Positions 1 through 9,598 of a DNA stretch of 64,000 nt are shown one piece after another. How positions within the stretch are numbered: the stretch's first letter is position 1; each line of letters starts with the position of its first letter. The translations under genes were made by a program, and so were the position numbers. The DNA comes from Ensifer adhaerens (GTDB lineage Bacteria > Pseudomonadota > Alphaproteobacteria > Rhizobiales > Rhizobiaceae): the NCBI RefSeq assembly GCF_002940685.1, contig NZ_PNFP01000013.1:186001-250000 (forward strand), in the 5' to 3' direction. The notes below the pieces were generated by a model, which saw only the letters and a program-made list of their open reading frames with translations, was not told where the DNA came from and did no database searches.

Positions 1-861
1 AAATGGGTCGCCGGCGGATCGGAACGGGCAAAAGCACACTGGATCAACCAGAAGAGCCTCGCCTTCGCAGCCACAAGACCGCACTGCCACGTCTTCGACT
101 GGAATTCCATCTGGATGGATCCGCATTCGGTCGATGGGGTGCCTTACGATGGTTTTTCCGACGACGGCACCCATTTCTCGGTGCCAGGCGGCTATGCGGT
201 CGGCAAGGCATTGGCAGCTTACCTACGTGGGTTCCTTGCTCCGTCCGCTCTTCGCACTTGGGCGCAGGACGATCGTTTCGATGCCGTCAACAACCCGCTC
301 GGCAACATCGTGCCCGATCCGCTTCTTGCCGATTGCAGGCCGCTGGCCGCTGGTCCGGCCGCTTCTCCGGGTTTGGCGGCCGCAAGTCGGACCATCTCCC
401 GGCCCGACCGAGCGTCGAACTGGCAGGAGATCCGTGTGGCCGGCGGAGAATGTTTCGTCGACATCCTTCCGGGCGCCTTCGTCAATCCGTTGCCGGCAGG
501 CGCCTGGGTGCAGGCAAGTGTGGAGGTGGATGTCGAGGCACATGACGGCTGGAGGGACATTTCTCTCATTCTGGAAGACGGTGCGCCGGAGGGCCTGGTT
601 TCACAGGCGCTGGCTCCGTTTGATCTCGGCGACGGAAACCTCGCGGCCTTTCCCAAGGAGGCATGGTCAGGCGTCCTGAAGACACCGCCGATCAAGCTGA
701 AAACGGCCACGCAAAATCTCCGGTTTGGCCTCAGCCTACAGGCTGTTCCATCTAAGCAGCCGGCAAGCATGCGGTTTTCGACACCGGAGCTACGCCAGGT
801 CATGCAACCGCTGCGCCAATCACCTTGCATGTTCGAGTTCTCACGAACTCTGACGGCCTGA
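1..861 (+). CDS. SGNH/GDSL-type hydrolase, 3' part (5' end outside window)
   Basis: The frame is open from base 1, so the gene starts before the window. The visible 286 residues begin in the last part of an SGNH hydrolase fold: a DGTHFS stretch at about residues 52-57 fits the catalytic Asp-x-x-His block that ends such domains, followed by a helix-forming GGYAVGKAL segment. The remaining ~200 residues have no motif I recognise; they alternate short hydrophobic stretches with Gly/Pro/Asp turns, as in a beta-sandwich accessory domain. SGNH enzymes remove acyl groups from sugars, lipids or polysaccharides, but the substrate cannot be read here. The catalytic Ser block lies upstream and cannot be checked. 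Confidence 0.6.
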   Translation, partial: KWVAGGSERAKAHWINQKSLAFAATRPHCHVFDWNSIWMDPHSVDGVPYDGFSDDGTHFSVPGGYAVGKALAAYLRGFLAPSALRTWAQDDRFDAVNNPLGNIVPDPLLADCRPLAAGPAASPGLAAASRTISRPDRASNWQEIRVAGGECFVDILPGAFVNPLPAGAWVQASVEVDVEAHDGWRDISLILEDGAPEGLVSQALAPFDLGDGNLAAFPKEAWSGVLKTPPIKLKTATQNLRFGLSLQAVPSKQPASMRFSTPELRQVMQPLRQSPCMFEFSRTLTA

Positions 862-886
862 AGCCCGCCCAAATAGCGTCAGCGAT

Positions 887-1801
887 CTACCGGACGATAT
901 GTGCTGAAAACAGGCCCGCAGGGATGTCGGGGTTGTCGGCATCGGTCACAAGCAGAAGCTTCACGAGGTCGCCTTCCTGTCTCGCATGTATACCTTCTAT
1001 CTTGTGCGGGTACTCGAGTTGATCAAAGGCAAGGAGTTCCCCCCGTTTTCCAATGATGCCGATGCCAGCGCCGAGACACGGCCCGTCGAGGTAGGCATTC
1101 TCGGTATTCTCGGCGACAGCACTGAAAATCATCTCGCCACCGGGCAGTGATGCGGCGTCGGTGAAGCCGAACGGAGTTCCGCCAATGGCGCCCAAATCAA
1201 ACCGGTCGACCGCACTGGGCCCGAGTGGATCAACTCGATCGTTCTCAAGAGCGTCCAACACCGCAGACAACGGATAGGAAACGATGGCGTTGTCCTTGGG
1301 ACGCCTGTTGCCGCGCTGCAGCAACCGCAGCTCCTGGCCGACAATCGCCGCGCCCTCGATGTTGAGTTCGCCGAATTCCTTCGCAAGCGGATCAAGAATG
1401 AATGAAAGATCGACGCTCTTCGGAGGATCGACCACCGCGCCTTTCGCATCGAGACGGAGCAAGGCCCCTCGCTTGCGATTAGGCCGCGATCCTGAACCGA
1501 CTGCAAACAGGGCGCCAAATGAAAAAGCGGCGCACGGAGGGATAAAGGTCAGCGCTTCCAAATCAGGCTTGCGCTTCTTTCGATCGCTTTTGGTCTCCGG
1601 CAATTCGCCGTCGAACAAGCGGATCAAGTGACCCGGCCCTGAGCCGCGAGCCGGAAACACTCCCAGATGCAGTTCATCATCGGCGATCACATACAGCGCA
1701 GCATCAAGGCATACGAGCCCGCTTGCGGCGCTCAAGTGCGAGGTTCGGAAAGATGAGTTCGCAACGATGTCGAGGTCGCGCAACTTCTCAAGCTTCGTCA
1801 T
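887..1801 (-). CDS. Conserved hypothetical protein, probable beta-propeller-like
   Basis: A 304-residue protein rich in Gly/Asp turns and short beta-like segments. Phrases such as GIHARQEGDLVKLLLVTDADNPD near the end resemble the blades of esterase-like or phytase-like propeller proteins, a fold assignment I infer only from texture. No signal peptide is evident at the N terminus (MTKLEKLRDLDIVAN). It converges on the SGNH gene and is separated by about 225 bases from the divergent corA. I know no function. The start has no strong ribosome binding site, so the true start may differ slightly. Confidence 0.6.
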   Translation of the reverse strand: MTKLEKLRDLDIVANSSFRTSHLSAASGLVCLDAALYVIADDELHLGVFPARGSGPGHLIRLFDGELPETKSDRKKRKPDLEALTFIPPCAAFSFGALFAVGSGSRPNRKRGALLRLDAKGAVVDPPKSVDLSFILDPLAKEFGELNIEGAAIVGQELRLLQRGNRRPKDNAIVSYPLSAVLDALENDRVDPLGPSAVDRFDLGAIGGTPFGFTDAASLPGGEMIFSAVAENTENAYLDGPCLGAGIGIIGKRGELLAFDQLEYPHKIEGIHARQEGDLVKLLLVTDADNPDIPAGLFSAHIVR

Positions 1802-2027
1802 GATCAGGTCGCTTCGTTGAGGTGAGTAGAGCTAATTTCCAGAGCGTGGGTAGCATAGAGGCCGGCAATACGCTGCCCTGTACGGGCGTCCGCCCAATCA
1901 ACTTACCTCTGCATCGACGCATTGTCCTCCTTCAGGCTGCCTGCTAATCGGTTCGTCGGGTTCGGCCCGAAAGTCGCGATCCAAGAGCGCTGCGCCCGCA
2001 GCCAACGCAACCTCGGAAAACAAGATA

Positions 2028-2993
2028 ATGCCAGTCGTCGCCTCCTATCTTTATCGTTCTGGCATGCGCGCAGAAGAAGTACCGCTCACCACCAAACCGT
2101 TCGAGGCTTCCGGCGACGCGTTCGCGTGGATCGGCTTGACTGACCCCACCGCTGACGAGATGGCCTATCTCCAGGCGATGTTCGGCCTGCATTCCCTCGC
2201 CGTAGAGGACGCTCTCAACGGCAATCAGGTGCCGAAAGTCGACATTTACGGCGACCAGTTGTTTGTCATCGTCAAGACGGCCCACCTTGAGGGCGACAAG
2301 ATCGCATACGGCGAAACCTGCATATTCGTCGGAAAGCACCACCTGATTTCCGTCCGCCATGGATCTGCCCGCTCCCACAAGGAACTGCGTCTGCAGCTCG
2401 AACAATCCCCGAAGCTTCTGGAACACGGCCCCGATTATGTCCTCCATGGCATTATCGACTTCGTCGTCGACGGTTACCTGCCGGTGGTGGAAACGCTCGA
2501 GGACAAGGTTCTGGAGCTCGAGAAACACGTCCTCGTATCGTTCCTGCAGCCCGAGCAGATCAGGCGCATCTTCCGCATGCGTCGTCACGTCATCCGCTTT
2601 CAGCGCGTTCTCGGACCGATGGGGGAAGTTGTGGGAAAGCTGACCCACCTCGAGCTGCCATGTATCGACGATAATGCCAAACCGTTCTTCAAGGACGTCT
2701 ACGACCACGTCAGGCGCGTGGAAGGTCTGGTCGGCGGCCTTCGCGAGATCATGACGTCGGTATTTGAAGCCTCCAATCTGCTGGAACAGCAGCGCCAAGG
2801 AACGATTACACGGCAGCTGGCGGCCTGGGCAGCCATTCTCGCGGTGCCGACTGCCATCGCCGGTATCTACGGGATGAACTTCGAAAACATGCCGGAGCTT
2901 GCCACGCGCTATGGCTATTTCGCCGTCCTCGGCGTGATTGCGACGCTTTGCACGATACTCTACTGGCGTTTCAAGAGGTCCGGCTGGCTGTAA
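2028..2993 (+). CDS. corA: CorA-family divalent cation (Mg2+/Co2+) transporter
   Basis: A 321-residue inner-membrane channel protein of the CorA family, which forms pentamers for passive Mg2+ (and Co2+/Ni2+) uptake. The large N-terminal cytosolic domain (about residues 1-260) contains the AVEDAL segment and long helices. Two membrane helices sit at the C terminus, roughly 265-282 and 298-315. The hallmark YGMNFENMPEL loop has Gly-Met-Asn at about 282-284, and a basic tail (FKRSGWL) follows. Length and motif order are normal for the family. It stands alone between opposing neighbours and no regulatory element was recognised. Confidence 0.93.
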   Translation: MPVVASYLYRSGMRAEEVPLTTKPFEASGDAFAWIGLTDPTADEMAYLQAMFGLHSLAVEDALNGNQVPKVDIYGDQLFVIVKTAHLEGDKIAYGETCIFVGKHHLISVRHGSARSHKELRLQLEQSPKLLEHGPDYVLHGIIDFVVDGYLPVVETLEDKVLELEKHVLVSFLQPEQIRRIFRMRRHVIRFQRVLGPMGEVVGKLTHLELPCIDDNAKPFFKDVYDHVRRVEGLVGGLREIMTSVFEASNLLEQQRQGTITRQLAAWAAILAVPTAIAGIYGMNFENMPELATRYGYFAVLGVIATLCTILYWRFKRSGWL

Positions 2994-3016
2994 CAGAACG
3001 CGTTTCTGCCCGCCGC

Positions 3017-4015
3017 TCAAGCAAGGTCTGCTGGCGGGTTGCCGCCTTGCCGAGGGCGGCGTCCGCCAGTCACCCCAGTCAGCCGGCTCTTGCGTTCGAA
3101 AGCTGCCGGGAGAAACGCCTGCAGTGCATGTCCATCCGGTCCATCCGGGGCGCGCTCTCTGTTCAAGCAGCATTCGGGATAAATCCCCGCTCCGTCGAGA
3201 AGACTTGCCTCGCCAACGAATTCGGACGCGCGTGGCTTGAAAAGCCGGGGCACATACATGAGCTTCCCACTTGAGCCCGAGGCAGCCGGAGAGTTGCCGC
3301 CAGATTTCGCCTCGACGAACGGGACGTTGCGCTCGACAGAGTTCCCGTCTGCCGGCTTTTCGGCGACCTGCACCCCGATTGGCCGATTGATGCCGCGGAG
3401 GCCGCGGCCCTTCCGCAGAACTGACGCCATGAGAAACGCCATGTCATCTCCGCCCAGGGCGGCGCGCCCTACATATTGCACACGGACGGAAGCTGTACCG
3501 CGACGCTTCAGATCCAGCATGTCTGCCGCCTTGCTGGAAACATCGATCGTACGCCCTTTGCGGTAAGGACCACGATCATTGACACGCAAGATGACCGACG
3601 ATCCGTTTTCGAGATTGGTCACCCGCACGTAGCTGGGCAAGGGCAGCGTCGGATGCGCGGCGGAAAGGCGACCCGCGTCGTAAGTCTCGCCATTTGCGGT
3701 CGGCCGCCCTTGAAACACCCGACCGTACCATGAGGCAACGCCGCTTCGATCGTAGCTCGGCTCTTCCTTCGGATAGTAACGCTTGCCTTTGACCACATAG
3801 GGCTTGCCGACGACATATTGGCCGGCACGCTTTGAGGTTTGACCGGAAGCAACTCGCACGCTCGCATCGACGCGATGCTGCGTGGTGGGAGAATACGCCT
3901 TCATTCTATTCATGTCGGGCGTTGATGTGGTGGTGCACGCGCCACCGCAAGCACAGAACATCCCGATCGCCAACCAGCGAATGACTTTGACGGTCGCACC
4001 TACTTCATCTCCCAT
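3017..4015 (-). CDS. rlpA: RlpA-like lipoprotein (double-psi beta-barrel)
   Basis: From the chosen start the protein has 332 residues. It opens with a short basic stretch, a hydrophobic core and a possible lipobox ending at Cys27 (GGAC), suggesting an outer-membrane lipoprotein. A double-psi beta-barrel domain follows at about 93-175, with SGVASWYG, TANGETYD and VNDRGP (Asp147, Arg148 region), the signature of RlpA lytic transglycosylases that act on denuded septal glycan. The C-terminal 130 residues are low complexity and I see no SPOR domain. An in-frame ATG lies four codons upstream (4027). The frame stays open further upstream, but that sequence lacks any signal peptide logic. Confidence 0.8.
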   Translation of the reverse strand: MGDEVGATVKVIRWLAIGMFCACGGACTTTSTPDMNRMKAYSPTTQHRVDASVRVASGQTSKRAGQYVVGKPYVVKGKRYYPKEEPSYDRSGVASWYGRVFQGRPTANGETYDAGRLSAAHPTLPLPSYVRVTNLENGSSVILRVNDRGPYRKGRTIDVSSKAADMLDLKRRGTASVRVQYVGRAALGGDDMAFLMASVLRKGRGLRGINRPIGVQVAEKPADGNSVERNVPFVEAKSGGNSPAASGSSGKLMYVPRLFKPRASEFVGEASLLDGAGIYPECCLNRERAPDGPDGHALQAFLPAAFERKSRLTGVTGGRRPRQGGNPPADLA

Positions 4016-4350
4016 CCCATCCACCATGGACGGCAACTGGCGACGCGACCGCAATGCGAAGTGGATACGCGTGACAGGCGGCACAGCAGCTAAGTGCTGG
4101 TCGACACTAGGCGCAATCTGGGGCGTGCTTGGTCCGCTCCATCTGTGATACCTTTCTAGAATGCGGCCTTGAGCGAATGGTTCCGATCCTCCCGTCTGCA
4201 GGGAGATCCTATCAAGTGGCGGCGCCTCCACGATTAGGCCCACGAGAGGTCGCTGCGATCGGCTCACTTGGCCAGAAGGCCAGCGCTTCTTCGATCATCG
4301 CGATCCGGCAATGGAAAGGTGGCTTGGCGCCGATAAGCTCTGGAGCCAGG
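4016..4350. other. Intergenic region between rlpA and the quiC-type gene
   Basis: About 335 bases upstream of rlpA and downstream of the quiC-type gene, both leftward. It should hold the rlpA promoter, but no clear promoter hexamers, operator palindrome or terminator could be recognised. Short open frames exist on both strands with no ribosome binding site or recognisable product. Confidence 0.4.
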
Positions 4351-6255
4351 CTATCGGCTAGACGACCAGCTCTTCGGCAGCCCGTCTGGCCGCAAGTGCT
4401 TTCTCAGTGCCGCGATGCGAAAGATGGCGTTGGCGGCTCCGTAGCCGCCATAGCCGCGTCTTTCGACGATCTCGAAGAAGAACCCTTCGCCAAAGGTTGG
4501 ACTGTAGAGCTGGAAATATTCGCCGCCGTCATCGCGGTCATAGAGAATGTTTTCGGACTTCAGCCGCTCGACAAGTTCCGCATCGAGGCCGAAGCGGGCT
4601 TCGACGTCGTCGTAGTAGTTCGGCGAGATCGGCAGTGCGTTGAAGCCGTTTTTCCGCAACGCCTGCGCCGTCGCGAAGATATCTTCGGTGGTAAAAGCCA
4701 GATGTTGTACGCCGGAGCCGAAGGTTTCGGTGATGAAGCGGCCGGCCAGCGTATTGCGGTTCTCCGCGCCGTTCAGCGTCAGGCGCAGTGTACCCGCGTC
4801 GTTTTCCACGACCTGGCTGCGAACGATGCCGGCTGGATCGATGATGTCCACCATCGGTGTTTTATGCGCTTCGAGAAGCGATGTGTAGAAGAGCAGCCAC
4901 GTCAGCATCTCCTCGTATTTGACGGTCTGAGCGATGTGATCGATAGCGGACAGTCCAGCCGGCACGACGGAGCCTTCGTCGCGCACCGGATCGAATTCGA
5001 TCTCCCAGATCCGGGAGAGTTCGGATTTTTCGTCCAGGAAGTATATGAGCCCGCCGCCTACACCGTGGATCGCCGGAACCAGGAGTTCACCCGGGCCGAC
5101 CGGCTGCTCGAAAGGTTCGGCGCCAAGCGCCCGTGCCCTCTCCACAGTCGCGGCCGCATCATCCACCAGAAGGCCGAAGGCATAGGCGGAGGTGCCGTGT
5201 ACGAGATAGGAAGCACTGGCGAAGCCCTCCCGCTCGGTGTTGACCACCAGATTGATTGCACCCTGGCGGTAAACCACCACCTGCTTCGTCCGGTGCTGTG
5301 CGGCCTTTTTGAACCCAATCGAAACGAGCAGCGCTTCAAGCTCGCCTGCGTCTTCGTCCGAGGCACTGAACTCCACGAACGCAACCCCCTTCACGTCGAC
5401 GCGCGGGGGCATCATGGGAACCGGCAAACGGATGTCCGGTTCGGCACGTTTGACCTGGTCCCCGAGGTAGATCAACGAACGATATCCGTCGACGGCAATC
5501 GCATTGGCGTTGCCTCCGCGAAACTGGTCGTTGAAGATTTCGAGCGACAGATAGCCGTCATAGCCGGTTGCTGCCACCGCGCGGGTAAAGTCGGTCACTG
5601 GCAGGTCGCCCTCACCCGGCATGTTGCGGAAGTGCCGGCTCCAGTAGAGCAGATCCATATCGATCAGCGGGGCATCGGCCAGCTGCACGATGAAGATCTT
5701 CTCCTTCGGGATCGAGCGGATTGAATTGATCTCGATCTTGCGCGACAGCGTATGAAAGCTGTCGAGGATCAGCCCGACATTCGGATGATCGGCACGCCGG
5801 ACGATTTCCCAGGCATCGCGATGATCGCTGATATGACGCCCCCAGGCGAGCGCCTCGTAACCGACGCGTAGGTGCCGCTTCGCGGCCCGTTCGCCGAGCT
5901 CGCGAAAATCGGCGGCCGCCCTGTCGATGCCGCCGACGGCAGCCGGCGAGACATTGGAGCAGACAAGGACCAGGTCGGTGCCGAGCTCTTGCATCAGGTC
6001 GAACTTGCGCTCGGCGCGGTCGAACGTCCGGGCTCTCAGCGGCTCCGGCATGCCCTCGAAATCGCGGAACGGCTGGAACAGACTGATCTCCAGGCCGAAG
6101 TCGCGCACCATCCGTCCGACTTCGCGTGGGCTCTCGTCAAAGGCGAGGAAATCGTTCTCGAAGATTTCGACCCCGGCAAAGCCCGCCTTGGCGATGGCAC
6201 GCAGTTTGTCCTTGAGATCGCCGCTGAGAGAAACCGTTGCTATCGAGGTCTTCAT
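4351..6255 (-). CDS. quiC: Bifunctional-type 3-dehydroshikimate dehydratase (sugar isomerase fold + HPPD-like domain)
   Basis: A 634-residue two-domain protein. Residues 1 to about 275 form an AP-endonuclease-2/xylose isomerase TIM barrel (MKTSIATVSLSG at the first strand, acidic and histidine metal-ligand segments later). Residues about 290-634 form tandem VOC domains like 4-hydroxyphenylpyruvate dioxygenase, with a GVQHLAF metal-binding histidine motif. This architecture is that of QuiC-type 3-dehydroshikimate dehydratases, which convert 3-dehydroshikimate to protocatechuate in quinate and shikimate catabolism. The start has a GAGGAA ribosome binding site. It is last in a leftward operon 28 bases after an AroE-like dehydrogenase, which supports the pathway. 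Whether the HPPD-like half is catalytic is unknown. Confidence 0.82.
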   Translation of the reverse strand: MKTSIATVSLSGDLKDKLRAIAKAGFAGVEIFENDFLAFDESPREVGRMVRDFGLEISLFQPFRDFEGMPEPLRARTFDRAERKFDLMQELGTDLVLVCSNVSPAAVGGIDRAAADFRELGERAAKRHLRVGYEALAWGRHISDHRDAWEIVRRADHPNVGLILDSFHTLSRKIEINSIRSIPKEKIFIVQLADAPLIDMDLLYWSRHFRNMPGEGDLPVTDFTRAVAATGYDGYLSLEIFNDQFRGGNANAIAVDGYRSLIYLGDQVKRAEPDIRLPVPMMPPRVDVKGVAFVEFSASDEDAGELEALLVSIGFKKAAQHRTKQVVVYRQGAINLVVNTEREGFASASYLVHGTSAYAFGLLVDDAAATVERARALGAEPFEQPVGPGELLVPAIHGVGGGLIYFLDEKSELSRIWEIEFDPVRDEGSVVPAGLSAIDHIAQTVKYEEMLTWLLFYTSLLEAHKTPMVDIIDPAGIVRSQVVENDAGTLRLTLNGAENRNTLAGRFITETFGSGVQHLAFTTEDIFATAQALRKNGFNALPISPNYYDDVEARFGLDAELVERLKSENILYDRDDGGEYFQLYSPTFGEGFFFEIVERRGYGGYGAANAIFRIAALRKHLRPDGLPKSWSSSR

Positions 6256-6283
6256 CGTTCGTTCCTCGTTTGCGTTTTCGGCG

Positions 6284-7144
6284 TCAGCCGGTCATCGCCT
6301 TGAAATGGTCGAGCATCCGTGCCGCATCCGGCTCGAGCCCGGTAAACAGGCGGAAGGCGCCGACCGCCTGGAAGACAGCCATTCCTCCACCGTCGAGCGT
6401 GCGGCACCCGCGTCGCCTCGCTTGCGCAAGCAGGGCCGTTTCGAGCGGGAAGTAGACGATCTCGGCGACCCAGTGGCGCGGATCGAGAAGGTCGCCGTTA
6501 AGCGGCAGTCCCGGATAATTCGCCATGCCGGTCGGCGTCGCATGGATGAGCCCCGACGCCGATTGCATTGCAGCGGTAAGGTCCGTGCCGGCTGAGATAT
6601 CCGCCTCGGGAAACAGGCCGGTCAACATTTCGGCAAGCGCCTGCGCCCGCTCCGGCTCGCGGTCGAAAACTGCAAGGCGCTTCACGCCGAGTGAAAGTGC
6701 TGCATATGCCGTCGCGACGCCCGCGCCACCTGCCCCAAGCTGCACGGCGAAGGAGAGATCGGCATCCGGCAGTCCGCGCCTGAAACCTTCGGCAAAACCC
6801 CACCAGTCGGTGTTGTGACCATAGCGCCGCCCTCCCCTGAGCACGACCGTGTTGACGGCGCCAAGCCGCTGCGCGTCAGGGGCAAGCTCATCGAGATGGG
6901 CGATGACCACCTGCTTGCACGGATGGGTGATGTTGACACCTGCAAGCCCCCGCCGTTCAGCATCGGCAAGCAGGCGCGGCAGGTCGTCTTCCGTCGCGTC
7001 GATTTCGCGAAGGTCGATCAACTCATACGCATAGCGAAGCCCCTGAGCTGCGCCTTCGGTCATGTGCATCGCCGGGGTCAGCGACGCTTGAATGCCCGCG
7101 CCGATCAGGCCGGCCTTCAAGGGCCTTACAAGCGTTTCGGTCAT
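6284..7144 (-). CDS. Quinate/shikimate dehydrogenase (AroE family)
   Basis: A 286-residue AroE-family enzyme. The substrate-binding half carries S21-x-TP-x-MH, NITHPCK (Lys77, expected catalytic base) and NTDWWG (Asp113). The nucleotide-binding half starts with GAGGAG at about 138-143. Such proteins reversibly oxidise shikimate or quinate with NAD(P). The location between a TRAP transporter and a dehydroshikimate dehydratase points to a catabolic role (shikimate to 3-dehydroshikimate) rather than aromatic biosynthesis. An ATG five codons upstream (7159) is possible, but the conserved family N terminus fits the start given. No 3-dehydroquinate dehydratase is in the window. Confidence 0.83.
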   Translation of the reverse strand: MTETLVRPLKAGLIGAGIQASLTPAMHMTEGAAQGLRYAYELIDLREIDATEDDLPRLLADAERRGLAGVNITHPCKQVVIAHLDELAPDAQRLGAVNTVVLRGGRRYGHNTDWWGFAEGFRRGLPDADLSFAVQLGAGGAGVATAYAALSLGVKRLAVFDREPERAQALAEMLTGLFPEADISAGTDLTAAMQSASGLIHATPTGMANYPGLPLNGDLLDPRHWVAEIVYFPLETALLAQARRRGCRTLDGGGMAVFQAVGAFRLFTGLEPDAARMLDHFKAMTG

Positions 7145-7234
7145 GGTTTGCGTTTCCATCCTCAAAGCCCGCAACCACGGGCAGCCAGGCTTCGGCCCGC
7201 CGTGGCTTGCGGGCGGGCCGACGTCCTCCGGCAA

Positions 7235-8248
7235 TTACTGGCCGCGGGCGGCGCCGATCTCCTTAAACAGCGCCTGCACCGTCTCCGTGCCGATCTCGGC
7301 GCTGAACTTGTCGATTACCGGCTTGACGGCATCACGCAGCTTCTGCGTTTCCTCTGGGCTGAATTCGCTGACCTCCATGCCGGTCTTGCGGATTTCCTCA
7401 AGGGCTGCGGCGTCCGCTTCGCGCGACACCTTGCGCTGATAGTCGCGCGCTTCGGTCGCCGCCGTCTGCAGGACGGTCTTTTCCTCGTCGTTCAGGCCAT
7501 CCCAGAACTTCTTGCTGACGAGCACGATCTGCGGATTGTACTGGTGACGGGTCAGCGTCATGTACTTCTGCACTTCGTAGAACTTGGCGTTCAGGATGTT
7601 CGCGGCGGGGTTTTCCTGGCCGTCGACCGTTCCGGTCTCGAGCGCCGTATAGAGTTCGGTATAGGGCAGCGGCACGGCATTGGCGCCGAGCGTGTTGAAC
7701 AGCTCGATCGGGATCGGGGACTGGATCGTGCGGATCTTCAGGCCCTTGATGTCCTCGAGCTTCGTCACCGGATGGCGGTTGTTTGTGAGATTGCGGAAGC
7801 CGAGTTCCCAGTAGCCGAGACCGACAAGGCCGGTATCGGGCAGAAGCTTGAGGAGACTGTCACCGAAGGCACCGTCCATCACCTTGTCCGCCTCGGCACC
7901 GCTGTCGAAGAGGAAGGGAAGGTCGACGGCGCCGAATTGCTTGACGTTGTTGGCAAGGATGCCGGCGTTCAGCACCGTCATTTCTATGACGCCGCCCTGC
8001 AGCGCCGAGACGGTCTGGACATCGCCACCGAGCGTGCCGCCGGGGAAGAGCTTGACCTCGATCTTGCCGCCGCTCTTGTCCTTCACGAGTTCGGCAAACT
8101 TCTCCATGCCGGTCACCTGCGGGTGACCCTTGTTGTTGGCCGATGCGAACTTGATCGCTTGGTCGCGTATTTCCGCAAGCGTCGGGCCTGCCGTCAGTAA
8201 AACGAGCGGCAGAGCAAGGCCCAGGGCCATTTTCGTCAGTTTCAACAT
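7235..8248 (-). CDS. TRAP transporter substrate-binding protein (DctP family)
   Basis: A 337-residue periplasmic protein with a Sec signal peptide (MLKLTKMALGLALPLVLL, cleaved after TLA) and DctP-family features: FPGGTLGG, LQGGVIEMT, a conserved Arg-containing KIRTIQSP segment and YTELYTALETGTVDGQEN. It captures an organic acid and delivers it to the DctQM membrane proteins encoded just upstream. Given the pathway genes that follow, quinate, shikimate or a related hydroxy-acid is the likely ligand; that is inference from context. The start is set by a GGGAGGAG ribosome binding site; a longer open frame upstream has none. Confidence 0.92.
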   Translation of the reverse strand: MLKLTKMALGLALPLVLLTAGPTLAEIRDQAIKFASANNKGHPQVTGMEKFAELVKDKSGGKIEVKLFPGGTLGGDVQTVSALQGGVIEMTVLNAGILANNVKQFGAVDLPFLFDSGAEADKVMDGAFGDSLLKLLPDTGLVGLGYWELGFRNLTNNRHPVTKLEDIKGLKIRTIQSPIPIELFNTLGANAVPLPYTELYTALETGTVDGQENPAANILNAKFYEVQKYMTLTRHQYNPQIVLVSKKFWDGLNDEEKTVLQTAATEARDYQRKVSREADAAALEEIRKTGMEVSEFSPEETQKLRDAVKPVIDKFSAEIGTETVQALFKEIGAARGQ

Positions 8249-8307
8249 GTTCTCCTCCCAGATTTGGCCGGCATGTCCGCCGGCCGTGTTGAAGCGTGAA
8301 GTTCTCA

Positions 8308-9588
8308 TCAGTGCCCGAACCAGGTAACCGGAACGGTCACCAGGGCTGGGAACAGGACGAGCAGGAACAGGACGATCAATTCGGCGATCAGGAAGGGCAG
8401 CACGCCCTTCATCAGGTCTTCCATCGACAGTTTGGAGACGCCGCAGATAACGTTCAGGACCGTGCCGACCGGCGGAGTGATGAGGCCGATCGAGTTGTTG
8501 ATGATGAACAGGACGCCGAAATAGACCGGGTCAATACCTGCCTGCTTGATGATCGGCATCAGCACCGGCGTCATCACCAGGATGGTCGGCGTCATATCCA
8601 TCGCCGTGCCGACGAGCACGATCAGAACCATGATCGCCAGCAAGAGGAGCGTCTGGTTGTCCATCAGCGGTTCGATGAGCGAGGCAAGCGCGCCGGGAAC
8701 GTCGGCAACGGTGATCAGCCAGGCGGATACTGCGGCACAGGCGACCAGGAACATGACGACGGAGGTGATCTTTGCCGCCGACACGAAGACATGAAAGAGC
8801 TGTGCTGGCGGCAGTTCGCGATAGACGACCATGGCGACGAAAAGCGAGTAGACGGCAGCAACCACGCCGGCTTCGGTTGGCGTAAAGACCCCGAACTTCA
8901 GGCCAACGATGATGATTACGGGCAGCATGAGGGCCCAGATGCTGTCGACGAGCGCCTTCAGCCGCACGGCCCCGCTCTGCCTTGGCGGCAACTCGAACTG
9001 CTCCTTGCGGGCAACGATCAGCCAGGTGATGCAAAGGGCCGCGGCGATCATCAGCCCCGGGAAGATGCCGGCGAGAAAAAGCTTGGTGATCGAGACGCCG
9101 CCAACGACGCCATAGAGGATAAAGCCGATCGACGGCGGGATGATCGGTCCGATCACCGAGGCGGAGGCGAGCAACCCGCCGGCGCGCGCAGCGTCGTGGC
9201 CGCTTTTCAGCATCATTGGCAGAAGCAGTGCGCCAAGTGCTGCAGCGTCCGCGACGGCCGACCCCGAGAGACTGGAAAGAATGCACGCGGCAAAGATCGC
9301 GACGAAACCGAGACCGCCGCGGATATGGCCGACCATCGCCATCGCCAAGGCGACAATGCGCCGGGACAATCCTCCGGTGTTCATGACTTCACCGGCAAGC
9401 AGGAAGAAGGGCACGGCCATCAGCGGAAAACTGTCGGCGCCGTTCAAGACGTTCTGTGCCACGATCTGCGCGTCGAAGAGACCGAGAAAGAGCATCAGCG
9501 CCACACCGCTGATAACGAGAGCGAAGGCAATCGGCACGCCGAGCGCCATGGGGCCGAGAAGGGCGCCGAGGAAAATCGCAACGGTCAT
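8308..9588 (-). CDS. TRAP transporter large permease (DctM family)
   Basis: A 426-residue integral membrane protein with about 12 hydrophobic segments. It carries motifs of the ion-coupled large TRAP subunit, including PFFLLAGEVMNTGGLSRR, GGLGFVAIFAACILSSLSGSAVADAAALG and IIPPSIGFILYG. It uses a sodium or proton gradient to move the ligand handed over by the DctP protein. The start has a GAGGATATT ribosome binding site 10 bases after the end of the small subunit gene. The frame is open further upstream inside dctQ, but the family N terminus fits the start used. Confidence 0.93.
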   Translation of the reverse strand: MTVAIFLGALLGPMALGVPIAFALVISGVALMLFLGLFDAQIVAQNVLNGADSFPLMAVPFFLLAGEVMNTGGLSRRIVALAMAMVGHIRGGLGFVAIFAACILSSLSGSAVADAAALGALLLPMMLKSGHDAARAGGLLASASVIGPIIPPSIGFILYGVVGGVSITKLFLAGIFPGLMIAAALCITWLIVARKEQFELPPRQSGAVRLKALVDSIWALMLPVIIIVGLKFGVFTPTEAGVVAAVYSLFVAMVVYRELPPAQLFHVFVSAAKITSVVMFLVACAAVSAWLITVADVPGALASLIEPLMDNQTLLLLAIMVLIVLVGTAMDMTPTILVMTPVLMPIIKQAGIDPVYFGVLFIINNSIGLITPPVGTVLNVICGVSKLSMEDLMKGVLPFLIAELIVLFLLVLFPALVTVPVTWFGH

Positions 9589-9598
9589 CGCAATATCC

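Noticed and set aside
4129-5724. Long open frame on the plus strand (over 500 codons)
   Set aside because: It is antisense to the quiC-type gene, whose protein has clear domains; the composition of the plus-strand product is a typical high-GC shadow.
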